Source of the DNA: Bdellovibrio bacteriovorus | GTDB taxonomy: Bacteria > Bdellovibrionota > Bdellovibrionia > Bdellovibrionales > Bdellovibrionaceae | Direction: 5' to 3' | Assembly: GCF_001592735.1 (NCBI RefSeq) | Contig: NZ_LUKE01000001.1 | Coordinates: 372,001-436,000, forward strand | Length of the DNA: 64,000 bases | Part shown: positions 54,623 through 64,000 of the stretch, in pieces | Numbering within the stretch: the first letter of the stretch is position 1 | Layout of the letters: the number at the start of each line of letters is the position of its first letter | Program-made: the position numbers and the translations under genes | The notes under the pieces: generated by a model | Databases searched by the model: none | What the model was told of the DNA's origin: nothing | Seen by the model: the letters and a program-made list of their open reading frames with translations, nothing else

Positions 54623-57067
54623 TTAAGGCCCGGTGTTTCCCGAATTGAATCCTTGAAATGTCGTGGCGCGATTAATCCAAGTGCTGGCGGCTTCGGTGCG
54701 AAAACCAATAGAACCCGCTTGAACGGCTGAGCCTCTGGAAATCGAATTCGATCGCAGGACAGTTCCCGTGAGTTTTGTACCATTCATGGGAACGGAATCA
54801 AAGGTGCCCGTCTCCCAAATGACTTTTAATGCCGAGATCAAACCATAGTGGACGTTGGTTAAAACGTTTTTTTCAAAAATATGAGAATCGATGTTGCCAC
54901 CTGCGGAATCCCATTGATCAAAGGCGATTCCCATGTTCGTCATGCCGTTAATCGTGTTACCGCGAAAAACGTTTCCAATCGCTCCCCAATCAAGAGAAGA
55001 GTCATAGCCGTAAACCATCCCGGTGTAGATTCCATTATTTCCATCCGTGATCGTGTTGTTAGCTGTTAAAGAAAAATAAAGTGGCGCTCCGTTACCGGCC
55101 ATATTTGAGACGTGGGTTACAATCATCAAACCGTGGCGCATGCGAGAGATCGTATTCTTATCAACGATCGCATCAACACTGCTGCCAAAAACATTCACCG
55201 CCGTTGAGGCTGAATCATGGGTGGAGTGAGTCGTGCGACCTTGAAATGTATTATTATATACGACCGTTTTTTCCGAAACTGCGTTGATCAAAAATTTACT
55301 GCTCGCATCCGGCGCAATCGTCCATGCTCGATCGACGGTCACCACCCCGGCCGCAACTGAAACAACTCGTCGATGCTGTCCTAAACCTTTGCCGCTGGTG
55401 ATGGTGATATCTAAGCCGCCTTCGGTCGTTGTTGGATCTGAAGTCACGGAAGCAAAAGTCACTGAACTTGCGCCCACGGCGGTAGCTGCCGTTTTGTATT
55501 CACCACCTCCAAATTCAAAAAGAATTTGTTCGCCCATATTGCAATCTACAAAATTACAATCGCGAGGTGCATAATTGTGAGAAGCATTACCTGAAAAGTA
55601 GGCATTACGTAAACTGCCGAAGTGACCTTGGGAGACGAACATGCGACCGATCCCGTGACCATCCGCTTGTGTTTCATCGAAATTAGAGAAATCGTTGTTG
55701 GTCAGGGCGATCTCTCTCCCGCCCCATAACGACACCCCACTTTCGGCGTCATTCGTCAGGCGAAAAGTCGTGTTATTAATAAACACTTGCGAAGCCGAAG
55801 CCCAAAAACTTCCCGCCCCCACAAAGTCCACGCCATCCAGCAGGATGTTATTACATCCGTTGCCAACCTCGAAGACTTTGCCACCGCGAGATTTCAAGCG
55901 CGAGTTGATGATCTTAAGATCATTTACCGACATGTAAATCAAAGCTTCGCCATTCGCGGCAATCATGCCGTCAGCATCAATTTCAATACCCTCAATCACG
56001 ATGCCGCTGCCGATGTTTTTTATAAATCCATTTTCAGTGGGTAAAGGGATCGTCATTTTTAAACTAGTGACGTCTCGGCCCGCGCCTAACAGACGAGTTT
56101 TCGCTGGTAAAAAGAAACTCTCACTCACCGCATAGGTCCCGGCGGGTAAATATACCGTCGCCGGTGCCCCTGAGTTGCCGGCGGCAATGATCGCGTTGCG
56201 AATAGCGACCGAGTCATCCGTCACGCCATCACCGACAGCATTATAAGGTGCGTTCTTCACATTGAACGTTTGGGATTCAACTCCCGCCCACGGTGACGTC
56301 GCTAAAACATTTAAAGTCAAAGGCCCACTCCAACCAAAACGTCCGCCATGACCGTTGTGAATCCACAGCTCATAAGTTCCCGCGGCAAGGTTGGGCACCA
56401 CAAAATCCACTTTATACGGGTTCACTGTCGTAGGCGTCACCCAAGAACCCTCAGCATTCGCGGGCTTCACATAAACGTACGAAGTTGAAGTGCCGTTGCC
56501 GTAAGATAGATTACGACCAAAAATGGAAATAGTCTGACCTGCGATCGCCTTTTTGGGACCGACCCACCAGCCTTCGGTGCGATTGAGGGCGAAGGCCTTT
56601 CCGCGCACGTCACCATCATGGGGCCACACCAGATACATCGCCCATGGCAATCCGCCAGGGACCGTGGTTGAAGCCGTTCTGGTATTTGTATAAAGAGGCG
56701 CTACGGATTGAGTCGCGCGATCTGAACTTATTGTCTGAGAGAAAATTTCGAACTTCATCCCCGAACTAAAATTTTCACCAGCCAGGGTGAAAGTTTCATC
56801 CGCGCCCGCAGTACGCAACATCTCCGCTATAAGTGGACCGGTATCTTTTGTTTCAAGTGAAGGAGGCTGATAGATGTCGACGCCCGAAGGAAGAGTAGGC
56901 TCCGGGTTGGGAACCGGGAAACCAAAATCCGCCGGCTCGGCTAAAGGTCCTAAATTAGGGTTCGGCGTGGTCGTCCACGGAATTGGAAAAAATGAATTCT
57001 GAGTGCAGGAAAGGGTGAGGAAGAGTAAAAACGGCAACAGCCAATACCCGTGTCCACTTTTCTGCAT
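54623..57067 (-). CDS. Lipoprotein with pectate-lyase-type right-handed beta-helix
   Basis: Encodes 814 residues with a lipobox LTLSC (Cys20). Residues about 65-260 form beta-rich (Ig/IPT-like) modules with repeated YVKPANAEGSW/IFGRNLSYG motifs. From about 275 the pectate_lyase_3 signature appears: DGVTDDSVAIRNAIIAAG and TVYLPAGTYAVSESFFLPAK. It is followed by rungs with Asn ladders typical of a parallel beta-helix. It probably acts on a polysaccharide or binds surface glycans. The position of acidic catalytic residues is not certain. It lies directly downstream of fusA in the same orientation, but a separate promoter is likely across the 106-base gap. Confidence 0.88.
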   Translation of the reverse strand: MQKSGHGYWLLPFLLFLTLSCTQNSFFPIPWTTTPNPNLGPLAEPADFGFPVPNPEPTLPSGVDIYQPPSLETKDTGPLIAEMLRTAGADETFTLAGENFSSGMKFEIFSQTISSDRATQSVAPLYTNTRTASTTVPGGLPWAMYLVWPHDGDVRGKAFALNRTEGWWVGPKKAIAGQTISIFGRNLSYGNGTSTSYVYVKPANAEGSWVTPTTVNPYKVDFVVPNLAAGTYELWIHNGHGGRFGWSGPLTLNVLATSPWAGVESQTFNVKNAPYNAVGDGVTDDSVAIRNAIIAAGNSGAPATVYLPAGTYAVSESFFLPAKTRLLGAGRDVTSLKMTIPLPTENGFIKNIGSGIVIEGIEIDADGMIAANGEALIYMSVNDLKIINSRLKSRGGKVFEVGNGCNNILLDGVDFVGAGSFWASASQVFINNTTFRLTNDAESGVSLWGGREIALTNNDFSNFDETQADGHGIGRMFVSQGHFGSLRNAYFSGNASHNYAPRDCNFVDCNMGEQILFEFGGGEYKTAATAVGASSVTFASVTSDPTTTEGGLDITITSGKGLGQHRRVVSVAAGVVTVDRAWTIAPDASSKFLINAVSEKTVVYNNTFQGRTTHSTHDSASTAVNVFGSSVDAIVDKNTISRMRHGLMIVTHVSNMAGNGAPLYFSLTANNTITDGNNGIYTGMVYGYDSSLDWGAIGNVFRGNTINGMTNMGIAFDQWDSAGGNIDSHIFEKNVLTNVHYGLISALKVIWETGTFDSVPMNGTKLTGTVLRSNSISRGSAVQAGSIGFRTEAASTWINRATTFQGFNSGNTGP

Positions 57068-57173
57068 CGTAGAACCCTCCGAATTTTATCTCTGGGTTCT
57101 ATTTTCGATGCTAGTGAATTAAAAGTAAATGAGGACGTCTCACTTGTATGTCGACAATGCTCGGTTTTACCGA

Positions 57174-59279
57174 CTAAAAACGGCCCATTTTGTGAAGGAT
57201 CTCAGCTTTAACTTTTGGTGGTACGACTGCATATTCCAAGAATTCCATACTGAAACTTGCACGGCCTTGGCTTAACGAACGCACGTTCGTCGCATAACCA
57301 AACAAGTTAGATAACGGAGCTTCGGCAGAAATCACCTGACCGCCACCGACTTTTGCATTCATCGTCAGGATTTTTCCACGACGAGAATTTAAATCGCCAA
57401 CAACGTTACCCACGAATTCATCCGGGCAAGTCACTTCCAGCTTAAAGATAGGCTCTAACAATTCCACTTGGGCGTTTTTCACGGCCTCACGGAACGCTAG
57501 GCTGGTCGCCGCTTTAAAGGCCATTTCGCTAGAGGCTTCCGGACGAACTTCAACAGCATTCAAAGTCCCGCGGATACCAATCATCGAATAACTTGCTAAA
57601 GGACCCACTTCCGCTGCTTCTTTAAAGCCACTTTCGATCGCTTTTAAGAAACCTTGGTTGAACTCTTTAGAAATAGAAACTTTCGATTGAAATTGGATTC
57701 CGTCATGTTGAGAAATCGGATCAATCGTCAAAGAAACTTTAGCGAACTGCGCTTCACCCGCAACTTCACGTTCGTAAATGAATTCAGAAGTGGCAGAAGC
57801 AGAAATCGATTCACGGTAAGAAACTTGGGGCTTACCGACATTGGCTTGAACTTTGTGTTCACGCAACAAACGATCGACCAAAATCTCTAAATGCAATTCA
57901 CCCATCCCAGACAACAGAATCTGCCCTGTCTCAGGATCGTTACGCAAACGGCACGATGGATCTTCTTTACCTAGCTTATCTAAACCTTGAAGCATTTTTT
58001 CTTGGTCCGCTGAAGACTTCGCTTCAATCGCCACAGAAATAACAGGCTCAGGGAAAGTGATCGACTCAAGAACCACTGCGTGTGAAGTTTCACACAAAGT
58101 GTCGCCCGTTGCTGTGAACTTCAAACCTACCACAGCTCCGATATCCCCCGCTTTAAGGCTTTGGATTTCTTCACGAGAGTTGGCGTGCATTTTCACTAGT
58201 TTTTGGATGCGCTCTTTTTTCTCTGTACGAGGATTGAAAAGTTGGTCGCCCACTTTCACTTCGCCAGAGTAAACACGGATGTAAGTCAAAGTTCCCGCAA
58301 ATGGGTCATTGGCAATTTTAAATGCCAACGCTGCCACATTGGCGTCAAACTCTGTTTTACAGATAATTTCTTTTTCAGGTTTCGCAGGATCATGACCTAC
58401 GATCGCCGGCACCTCAATAGGTGATGGCAAATAATCGATCACGCCATCTAGCAGTGGCTGAACACCTTTATTTTTAAAAGCAGCTCCGCAGAATACCGGG
58501 AAGGCTTTTAATTCTAAAGTGCCTTTGCGAAGAGCGGCTTTAAGCTCAGCGACCGACACTTCTTCGCCATTCAGATATTTTTCTAAAAGTGCATCGTCGA
58601 ATTCAACGATTTTCTCGACAACTTCAGTGCGGAAACGAGCGACGTCTTCTTTCATGTCAGAAGGAACGTCTTGCACTTCAAAGTTATCTCCCATGCCGGA
58701 TTGATCCCACATGTAAGCTTTATTTTCTAATAGATCTACAACGCCACGGAAGGTGTCTTCCATACCGATAGGTACTTGTACAGGAATTGGATTGGCGTTT
58801 AATTTGTCTTTGATCGTCCCGAAAGACATCACAAAGTCAGCTCCGACACGGTCCATTTTGTTCACAAAACAAATGCGCGGAACTTTGTATTTATCGGCTT
58901 GTTTCCATACAGTTTCAGATTGAGGTTCTACGCCGTTGACGCCGTCGAAAACCGCAATAGCTCCGTCAAGAACACGCAATGAACGCTCCACCTCGATGGT
59001 GAAGTCCACGTGTCCGGGAGTATCTATGATGTTGATTCTGTGATCTTTCCAGAACGCCATGGTCGCGGCCGAAGTGATAGTAATACCACGTTCTTGCTCT
59101 TGAACCATCCAGTCCATGGTGGCATCGCCATCATGAACTTCTCCGATTTTATGACTTTTACCTGTGTAGTAAAGAATGCGCTCGGTGGTGGTCGTTTTAC
59201 CGGCATCGATGTGAGCCATGATGCCGATATTACGAGTGAACTTGAGATCAGCTACTGTTTTTGGATCTTTAGCTGACAT
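57174..59279 (-). CDS. fusA: Elongation factor G
   Basis: A translational GTPase of 701 residues that drives translocation and ribosome recycling. G1 is [16 protein letters not shown]3 is [15 protein letters not shown] and G4 is [11 protein letters not shown]. Domain IV carries the YRESI start and the tip loop, and the C-terminal half has [17 protein letters not shown]. It follows rpsG by nine bases, and the str-operon order rpsL-rpsG-fusA is conserved. tuf is not next to it. Confidence 0.98.
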   Translation of the reverse strand: MSAKDPKTVADLKFTRNIGIMAHIDAGKTTTTERILYYTGKSHKIGEVHDGDATMDWMVQEQERGITITSAATMAFWKDHRINIIDTPGHVDFTIEVERSLRVLDGAIAVFDGVNGVEPQSETVWKQADKYKVPRICFVNKMDRVGADFVMSFGTIKDKLNANPIPVQVPIGMEDTFRGVVDLLENKAYMWDQSGMGDNFEVQDVPSDMKEDVARFRTEVVEKIVEFDDALLEKYLNGEEVSVAELKAALRKGTLELKAFPVFCGAAFKNKGVQPLLDGVIDYLPSPIEVPAIVGHDPAKPEKEIICKTEFDANVAALAFKIANDPFAGTLTYIRVYSGEVKVGDQLFNPRTEKKERIQKLVKMHANSREEIQSLKAGDIGAVVGLKFTATGDTLCETSHAVVLESITFPEPVISVAIEAKSSADQEKMLQGLDKLGKEDPSCRLRNDPETGQILLSGMGELHLEILVDRLLREHKVQANVGKPQVSYRESISASATSEFIYEREVAGEAQFAKVSLTIDPISQHDGIQFQSKVSISKEFNQGFLKAIESGFKEAAEVGPLASYSMIGIRGTLNAVEVRPEASSEMAFKAATSLAFREAVKNAQVELLEPIFKLEVTCPDEFVGNVVGDLNSRRGKILTMNAKVGGGQVISAEAPLSNLFGYATNVRSLSQGRASFSMEFLEYAVVPPKVKAEILHKMGRF

Positions 59280-59288
59280 TAAACTAGA

Positions 59289-59762
59289 TTACCAGTTGTA
59301 GTGAGAGAAAGCCTTGTTCGATTCAGCCATACGGTGAACGTCGTCTTTCTTCTTAATCGCGTTACCACGATTGTTGTAAGCATCAACGAATTCGCCAGCC
59401 AAACGCTTAGCCATGTCTTTTTCACCACGCTCGCGAGAGTATTCAACCAACCAACGCATTGCCAAAGCAAGACGGCGAGATGGACGAACATCTACTGGAA
59501 CTTGGTAAGTTGCTCCACCTACGCGGCGAGAACGAACTTCGATAGAAGGCTTCACATTTTCCAAAGCTTTTTTGAAAACATTCATTGGCTCTTCACCTTG
59601 AATTTTTCCTTCAAGCTCTTTCAAAGCTCCGTAGAACAACTTTTGAGAAGTTGCTTTTGCGCCATCGTACATCATTTTATTGACGAACTTAGCTACTACT
59701 AGATCCTTGAAAACTGGATCTGGAATGATTTCTCTTTTAAAGGTCTTTTTACGACGTGACAT
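59289..59762 (-). CDS. rpsG: 30S ribosomal protein S7
   Basis: Encodes 157 residues. [40 protein letters not shown] and the C-terminal [19 protein letters not shown] identify S7. It precedes fusA. Confidence 0.98.
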   Translation of the reverse strand: MSRRKKTFKREIIPDPVFKDLVVAKFVNKMMYDGAKATSQKLFYGALKELEGKIQGEEPMNVFKKALENVKPSIEVRSRRVGGATYQVPVDVRPSRRLALAMRWLVEYSRERGEKDMAKRLAGEFVDAYNNRGNAIKKKDDVHRMAESNKAFSHYNW

Positions 59763-59772
59763 TTCTCAATCC

Positions 59773-60147
59773 TTATTTCTTAGGTCTCTTAGTACCGTAT
59801 TTTGAACGAGAACGAAGACGTCCGTTCACACCTTGAAGATCCAACACACCGCGAACGATATGGTAACGAACACCCGGCAAGTCCTTAACACGACCACCGC
59901 GGATCAAGACCACGCTATGCTCTTGCAAGTTATGACCGATACCTGGGATGTAAGAGATCACTTCAAAACCGTTAGAAAGACGGACTTTTGCTACTTTACG
60001 AAGAGCTGAGTTCGGTTTCTTTGGTGTTGTCGTGTAAACACGAGTGCAAACACCACGGCGCTGAGGGCAAGCCACCAATGCTGGAGACTTTGTTTGGTTC
60101 TTTTGAACTTTACGCTCACTTTTGATGAGCTGGTTAATTGTAGGCAC
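59773..60147 (-). CDS. rpsL: 30S ribosomal protein S12
   Basis: Encodes 124 residues. [15 protein letters not shown], the decoding-site loop [17 protein letters not shown] with Lys of the streptomycin-sensitive form, and the terminal [11 protein letters not shown] identify S12. It is the first gene of the str operon. Confidence 0.98.
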   Translation of the reverse strand: MPTINQLIKSERKVQKNQTKSPALVACPQRRGVCTRVYTTTPKKPNSALRKVAKVRLSNGFEVISYIPGIGHNLQEHSVVLIRGGRVKDLPGVRYHIVRGVLDLQGVNGRLRSRSKYGTKRPKK

Positions 60148-60200
60148 GTTTAAAACCCCTTAAACAATTTATACAAATCCGTCTTTTCTTAGGACGCTGG

Positions 60201-60229
60201 AAATTACATTCACAAAGCGCCCGGGTCAA
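60201..60229 (-). promoter_or_regulatory. Sigma-70-like promoter of the str operon
   Basis: On the minus strand TTGACC (60224-60229) is followed after 17 bases by TAATTT (60201-60206), about 53 bases before the rpsL start. It lies after the rpoC hairpin. Confidence 0.65.
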
Positions 60230-60297
60230 GACTTAGTTATTAATTTTTAATGGCCTGAAAACCGCTGTGAGATGAGGTTTCCGGCCGTTTTATCTAA

Positions 60298-60316
60298 GCC
60301 CTGGAAATTCCAGGGC
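60298..60316 (-). terminator. Hairpin after rpoC
   Basis: GCCCTGGAA (60298-60306) pairs with TTCCAGGGC (60308-60316). It lies 12 bases after the rpoC stop. The minus strand has no clear T-run, so termination may be partial. Confidence 0.45.
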
Positions 60317-60328
60317 TTTTCATGAAAA

Positions 60329-63300
60329 CTACCCTTGAGGCTGTGCCGATGCACCCATTCCTGGCAACGCCACGAATGAAGTATCGTCATCTTCAGCCAC
60401 AGACACCTTCCAACGTTTGTAAGAAGTCAGACCGGTACCAGCAGGGATCAAACGACCCATGATGATGTTCTCTTTCAGACCACGCAAATGATCCGTACGA
60501 GAGTTGATCGCCGCTTCCGTCAAGACTTTTGTAGTCTCTTGGAAAGAGGCTGCTGAAATCCAGCTGTCTGTGCTTAAAGAAACCTTGGTAATACCTAGAA
60601 GAAGCGGAGTCGCCGTTGCTGGCTGTCCACCTTCGCGGTTAATACGTTCGTTTTCTTCAAGGAACGCGTAACGTTCTGCTTGCTCACCCGCCAAGAAACG
60701 GCTGTCACCAGCGTCTCTGATTTCTACTTTACGTAGCATTTGGCGAACGATCACCTCGATGTGCTTATCATTGATGACAACCCCTTGAAGTCGGTAAACT
60801 TCTTGGATTTCGTCAACAAGATATGCTGAAAGGGCTTTCGCACCTAGAACCGCCAGAATGTCATGAGGATTTGTTGGACCGTCCATCAACGCCTCACCGG
60901 CTCTTACGTACTCACCTTCGCGAACCGCAACGTGTTTACCTTTAGGGATAAGATATTCTTTTTGCTCACCCACTTCAGGCGTTACGATCACGCGTTGTTT
61001 ACCCTTCACGTCTTTACCGAATGTCACATAACCATCAATCTCAGAGATGATAGCTGCTTCTTTCGGTTTACGAGCTTCGAACAATTCAGCAACGCGCGGA
61101 AGACCGCCCGTGATATCCTTCGTTTTCGAAGTCTCACGATGCATTTTCGCGATCACGTCACCGGCATGAACTTCCTGTTGATCCGTCACTAGCAATTGAG
61201 CCCCCACTGGGATCAAGTAACGAGCTGGGATATCACGACCAGGAAGATTCAATGTCTTACCAGCACCGTCCACCAGGAACACTGTTGGTTTGATATCAGA
61301 AGATTTAGACTCCATGATAACTTTAGTAGCAAAGCCTGTTACCGCATCGACTTGCTCCTGCATTGTTGAACCTTCTTCGATATCATGGAATTGGATCTTC
61401 GCAGAAACCTCTGCAATGATCGGATTCGAATATGGATCCCACTCAGCAACAGTTTGTCCTTTAGCGACTTTGTCACCTTCTTTGAAATTAAGTACAGCAC
61501 CGTAAACAAGCTTGAAGTTTTCACGCTCACGACCTGTTTCGTCGATAACAAGTGCAGAACCGTTACGATTCATCACTGTTAATTTACCATTGCGGTTTGT
61601 GACTGCATGAACGTTTTCAAGTTTGATAGTACCGTCATAACGAGTTGTATGAACGGATTGTTCAACTGAACGAGAAGCCGCACCACCTAAGTGGAACGTA
61701 CGCATCGTCAACTGAGTACCCGGCTCACCGATAGATTGTGCCGCAATGATACCTACTGTTTCACCCAAATTAACGGTAGCGCCGCGAGACAAGTCACGTC
61801 CGTAACAACGAACGCACACACCACGATCAGATTCACACACTAAAGCGGAACGGATCTCAACGCGGTCAATACCCGCTTCTTCGATACGCTTAACATCAGT
61901 TTCAGTGATCTCTTGGTTTGCACGAACCATCACTTGGTTGTTTGCAGGGTTCACAACATCCTTCAATGCTGTACGACCCAAGATACGATCGCCGATGTTT
62001 TGGATGATCTCACCAGCTTCATAAACTGGAGTGATTTCCAAACCGTCTGTCGTACCGCAATCTACTTCAGAAACAACAACGTCTTGAGCCACGTCAACAA
62101 GACGACGAGTCAAATAACCCGAGTTGGCTGTTTTAAGAGCGGTATCGGCAAGACCTTTACGCGCACCATGCGTTGAAATGAAGTACTGGATAACCGTTAA
62201 ACCTTCACGGAAGTTTGCCGTGATCGGTGTTTCGATGATCTCACCTGATGGTTTCGCCATCAGACCACGCATACCACCCAACTGACGGATCTGAGCCGCG
62301 GAACCACGGGCTCCGGAGTCAGCCATAATGAAGATAGGATTGAATGAAGGTCCGACGATTTCTTTACCATCCACCACGAAAGTTTGTTTTTCGATGGCGT
62401 TCATACCTTCTTTCGCGATCTTGTCACCCGTTTGGGCCCAGATATCCACGACTTTATTGTAGCGCTCACCATCAGTGATCAAACCTTCATCGTACTGTTG
62501 CTGGATCTCAGTCACTTGAGCTTCCGCATCTTTAATCATCGTCGCTTTGGCAGCTGGGATCACCATGTCGTCGATACCGATCGACATACCCGCAGCGGTA
62601 GAATATTTGAAGCCAAGTTCCATGATTTTATCTGCTAACAAGCAAGTCGCTTTTGCACCCGCAAGACGGAACGTCTTATCGATCAAAGCTGCGATTTGTT
62701 TTTTATTCATCGGAACGTTCACTTCGCTGAACGGAACTTCTTTAGGAACGATGTCCGAAAGAATAGAACGTCCTACAGAAGTTTCTTGAACTTTTCCGTT
62801 GATACGAACTTTACAAGCCGCTTGCAAATCAACCAAACCAGTTTCGTAAGCGTATTGCGCCTCTTGAACGGTCGAGAAAGCTTTGCCAGCTCCTTTTGCG
62901 CCCGGACGAATACGAGTCAACCAGTATAGACCCAAGACGATATCTTGAGATGGATTGATGATTGGTTTACCTGATGCAGGAGTAAGGATGTTGTTTGTAG
63001 ACATCATCAATACGCGAGCTTCCACTTGTGATTCCACTGAAAGTGGAACGTGCACGGCCATTTGGTCACCGTCGAAGTCGGCATTGAACGCCGTACAAAC
63101 TAACGGATGCAATTGGATCGCTTTACCTTCATGCAAAACAGGTTCAAAAGCTTGGATACCAAGTCTGTGAAGAGTCGGCGCACGATTCAGAAGAACCGGA
63201 TGCTCTTTAACGACGTCAGCAAGGATATCCCATACTTCCACTGTCTCTTGATCAACCAAACGCTTAGCTTGTTTGATTGTTGTCGCAAGACCCTTTTCTT

Positions 63301-64000
63301 CTAATTTGTTGTAAACGAATGGTTTGAACAATTCCAAAGCCATCTTCTTAGGAAGACCACATTGGTGAAGTTTCAGGGTCGGACCAACCACAATCACCGA
63401 ACGACCAGAGTAGTCGACACGTTTACCAAGTAGATTTTGACGGAAACGACCTTGTTTACCTTTCAACATATCAGAAAGTGAACGAAGAGGACGTTTGTTT
63501 GGACCGGTGAAAGTCTTACCGCGACGACCATTATCTAAAAGAGCATCTACTGCTTCTTGCAACATCCGCTTTTCATTGCGGATGATGATGTCTGGAGCAT
63601 TAAGCTCTTGAAGACGTTTCAAACGGTTATTACGGTTGATCACGCGACGGTAAAGATCATTCAAGTCCGATGTCGCGAAACGACCGCCATCTAGCGGAAC
63701 TAGAGGACGCAAGTCTGGTGGCAACACTGGAAGAGCTTCTAACATCATCCATTCAGGCTTGTTGATAGAGCCTTTGAAAGCCTCAACAACTTTAAGACGT
63801 TTAGTGATCTTCTTCATGCCTGCTTCAGATTTAACATCTTTAGCTTCTAGGCGAAGTTTACGAGAAAGATATTCTGGATCAATTTTACGAAGAAGTTCAC
63901 GAACGGCCTCACCGCCCATGCCCGCTTTGAAGCTTGGACCGAACTCATTAAGAGCGGCTTGGTAAGCTTCTTCAGTAAGGATGGCACCTTCTTCTAAAGT
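60329..64000 (-). CDS. rpoC: RNA polymerase beta' subunit, C-terminal part
   Basis: The reading frame continues past the ATG at 63919 to the window edge (upstream residues read [21 protein letters not shown], which is rpoC sequence), so the 5' part is outside. At least 1223 residues are seen. The active-site metal motif NADFDGDQM, the [10 protein letters not shown] loop, the second zinc site with [15 protein letters not shown], and the trigger-loop [13 protein letters not shown] are present. The protein ends with a short tail [20 protein letters not shown]. Confidence 0.98.
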   Translation of the reverse strand, partial: TLEEGAILTEEAYQAALNEFGPSFKAGMGGEAVRELLRKIDPEYLSRKLRLEAKDVKSEAGMKKITKRLKVVEAFKGSINKPEWMMLEALPVLPPDLRPLVPLDGGRFATSDLNDLYRRVINRNNRLKRLQELNAPDIIIRNEKRMLQEAVDALLDNGRRGKTFTGPNKRPLRSLSDMLKGKQGRFRQNLLGKRVDYSGRSVIVVGPTLKLHQCGLPKKMALELFKPFVYNKLEEKGLATTIKQAKRLVDQETVEVWDILADVVKEHPVLLNRAPTLHRLGIQAFEPVLHEGKAIQLHPLVCTAFNADFDGDQMAVHVPLSVESQVEARVLMMSTNNILTPASGKPIINPSQDIVLGLYWLTRIRPGAKGAGKAFSTVQEAQYAYETGLVDLQAACKVRINGKVQETSVGRSILSDIVPKEVPFSEVNVPMNKKQIAALIDKTFRLAGAKATCLLADKIMELGFKYSTAAGMSIGIDDMVIPAAKATMIKDAEAQVTEIQQQYDEGLITDGERYNKVVDIWAQTGDKIAKEGMNAIEKQTFVVDGKEIVGPSFNPIFIMADSGARGSAAQIRQLGGMRGLMAKPSGEIIETPITANFREGLTVIQYFISTHGARKGLADTALKTANSGYLTRRLVDVAQDVVVSEVDCGTTDGLEITPVYEAGEIIQNIGDRILGRTALKDVVNPANNQVMVRANQEITETDVKRIEEAGIDRVEIRSALVCESDRGVCVRCYGRDLSRGATVNLGETVGIIAAQSIGEPGTQLTMRTFHLGGAASRSVEQSVHTTRYDGTIKLENVHAVTNRNGKLTVMNRNGSALVIDETGRERENFKLVYGAVLNFKEGDKVAKGQTVAEWDPYSNPIIAEVSAKIQFHDIEEGSTMQEQVDAVTGFATKVIMESKSSDIKPTVFLVDGAGKTLNLPGRDIPARYLIPVGAQLLVTDQQEVHAGDVIAKMHRETSKTKDITGGLPRVAELFEARKPKEAAIISEIDGYVTFGKDVKGKQRVIVTPEVGEQKEYLIPKGKHVAVREGEYVRAGEALMDGPTNPHDILAVLGAKALSAYLVDEIQEVYRLQGVVINDKHIEVIVRQMLRKVEIRDAGDSRFLAGEQAERYAFLEENERINREGGQPATATPLLLGITKVSLSTDSWISAASFQETTKVLTEAAINSRTDHLRGLKENIIMGRLIPAGTGLTSYKRWKVSVAEDDDTSFVALPGMGASAQPQG

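Noticed and set aside
1-64000. CRISPR array, insertion sequence, rRNA or tRNA genes
   Set aside because: No regularly spaced direct repeats, transposase motifs, rRNA stretches or cloverleaf sequences were noticed while reading; a covariance-model scan was not possible.

Overview
The window comes from a Gram-negative predator-like bacterium, most probably a Bdellovibrio (Bdellovibrionota). That is an inference from the paired TIGR03545/TIGR03546-type genes, the many Sec-exported hydrolases, and the combination of a split rpoC/str/S10/spc/alpha ribosomal region with lipopolysaccharide genes. No rRNA, tRNA, CRISPR array or insertion sequence was recognised.

Layout. 0-19 kb holds mostly single genes and short operons: an exported protein cut by the window start, a papain-like protease, an L,D-transpeptidase, a PAS-GAF hybrid histidine kinase, a divergent group around an E1-like (ThiF) enzyme and a cysteine-synthase-like enzyme, an RND transporter, a trypsin-like lipoprotein, an acyl-CoA dehydrogenase and two small tandem membrane proteins. 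18.3-22.9 kb is a surface-polysaccharide block: GDP-mannose synthesis (manC) diverges from a sugar aminotransferase-kdsA-flippase-like operon. 22.9-26.9 kb encodes a very large exported protein with a Fic (AMPylation) motif preceded by an ADP-ribosyltransferase-like region. 27-32.5 kb holds a GmhB-like phosphatase, the TIGR03546/TIGR03545 pair, a VWA-like lipoprotein and a TlpA-like thioredoxin.

32.6-46.1 kb (minus strand) is the S10-spc-alpha ribosomal array with secY, adk and rpoA. It lacks rplX, infA, map and rpsD at their usual places. 57.2-64 kb (minus strand) carries fusA, rpsG, rpsL and the 3' part of rpoC. Between fusA and rpsJ, where tuf or a direct junction would be usual, lie about 11 kb of mostly plus-strand accessory genes.

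That accessory block is the most interesting part. It holds a compact, translationally coupled operon of two exported coiled-coil proteins, a Sec-exported polymorphic toxin with a PT-TG-like pre-toxin domain, and a cytosolic immunity-like protein. An exported lipoprotein and a helical exported protein follow. Next come a signal-peptide-bearing caspase-like protein with an EF-hand-like loop, its coupled partner, and a pectate-lyase-fold lipoprotein. Together with the Fic/ART-like protein and the proteases, this gives a set of candidate prey-directed or competitor-directed effectors embedded in the core translation locus.
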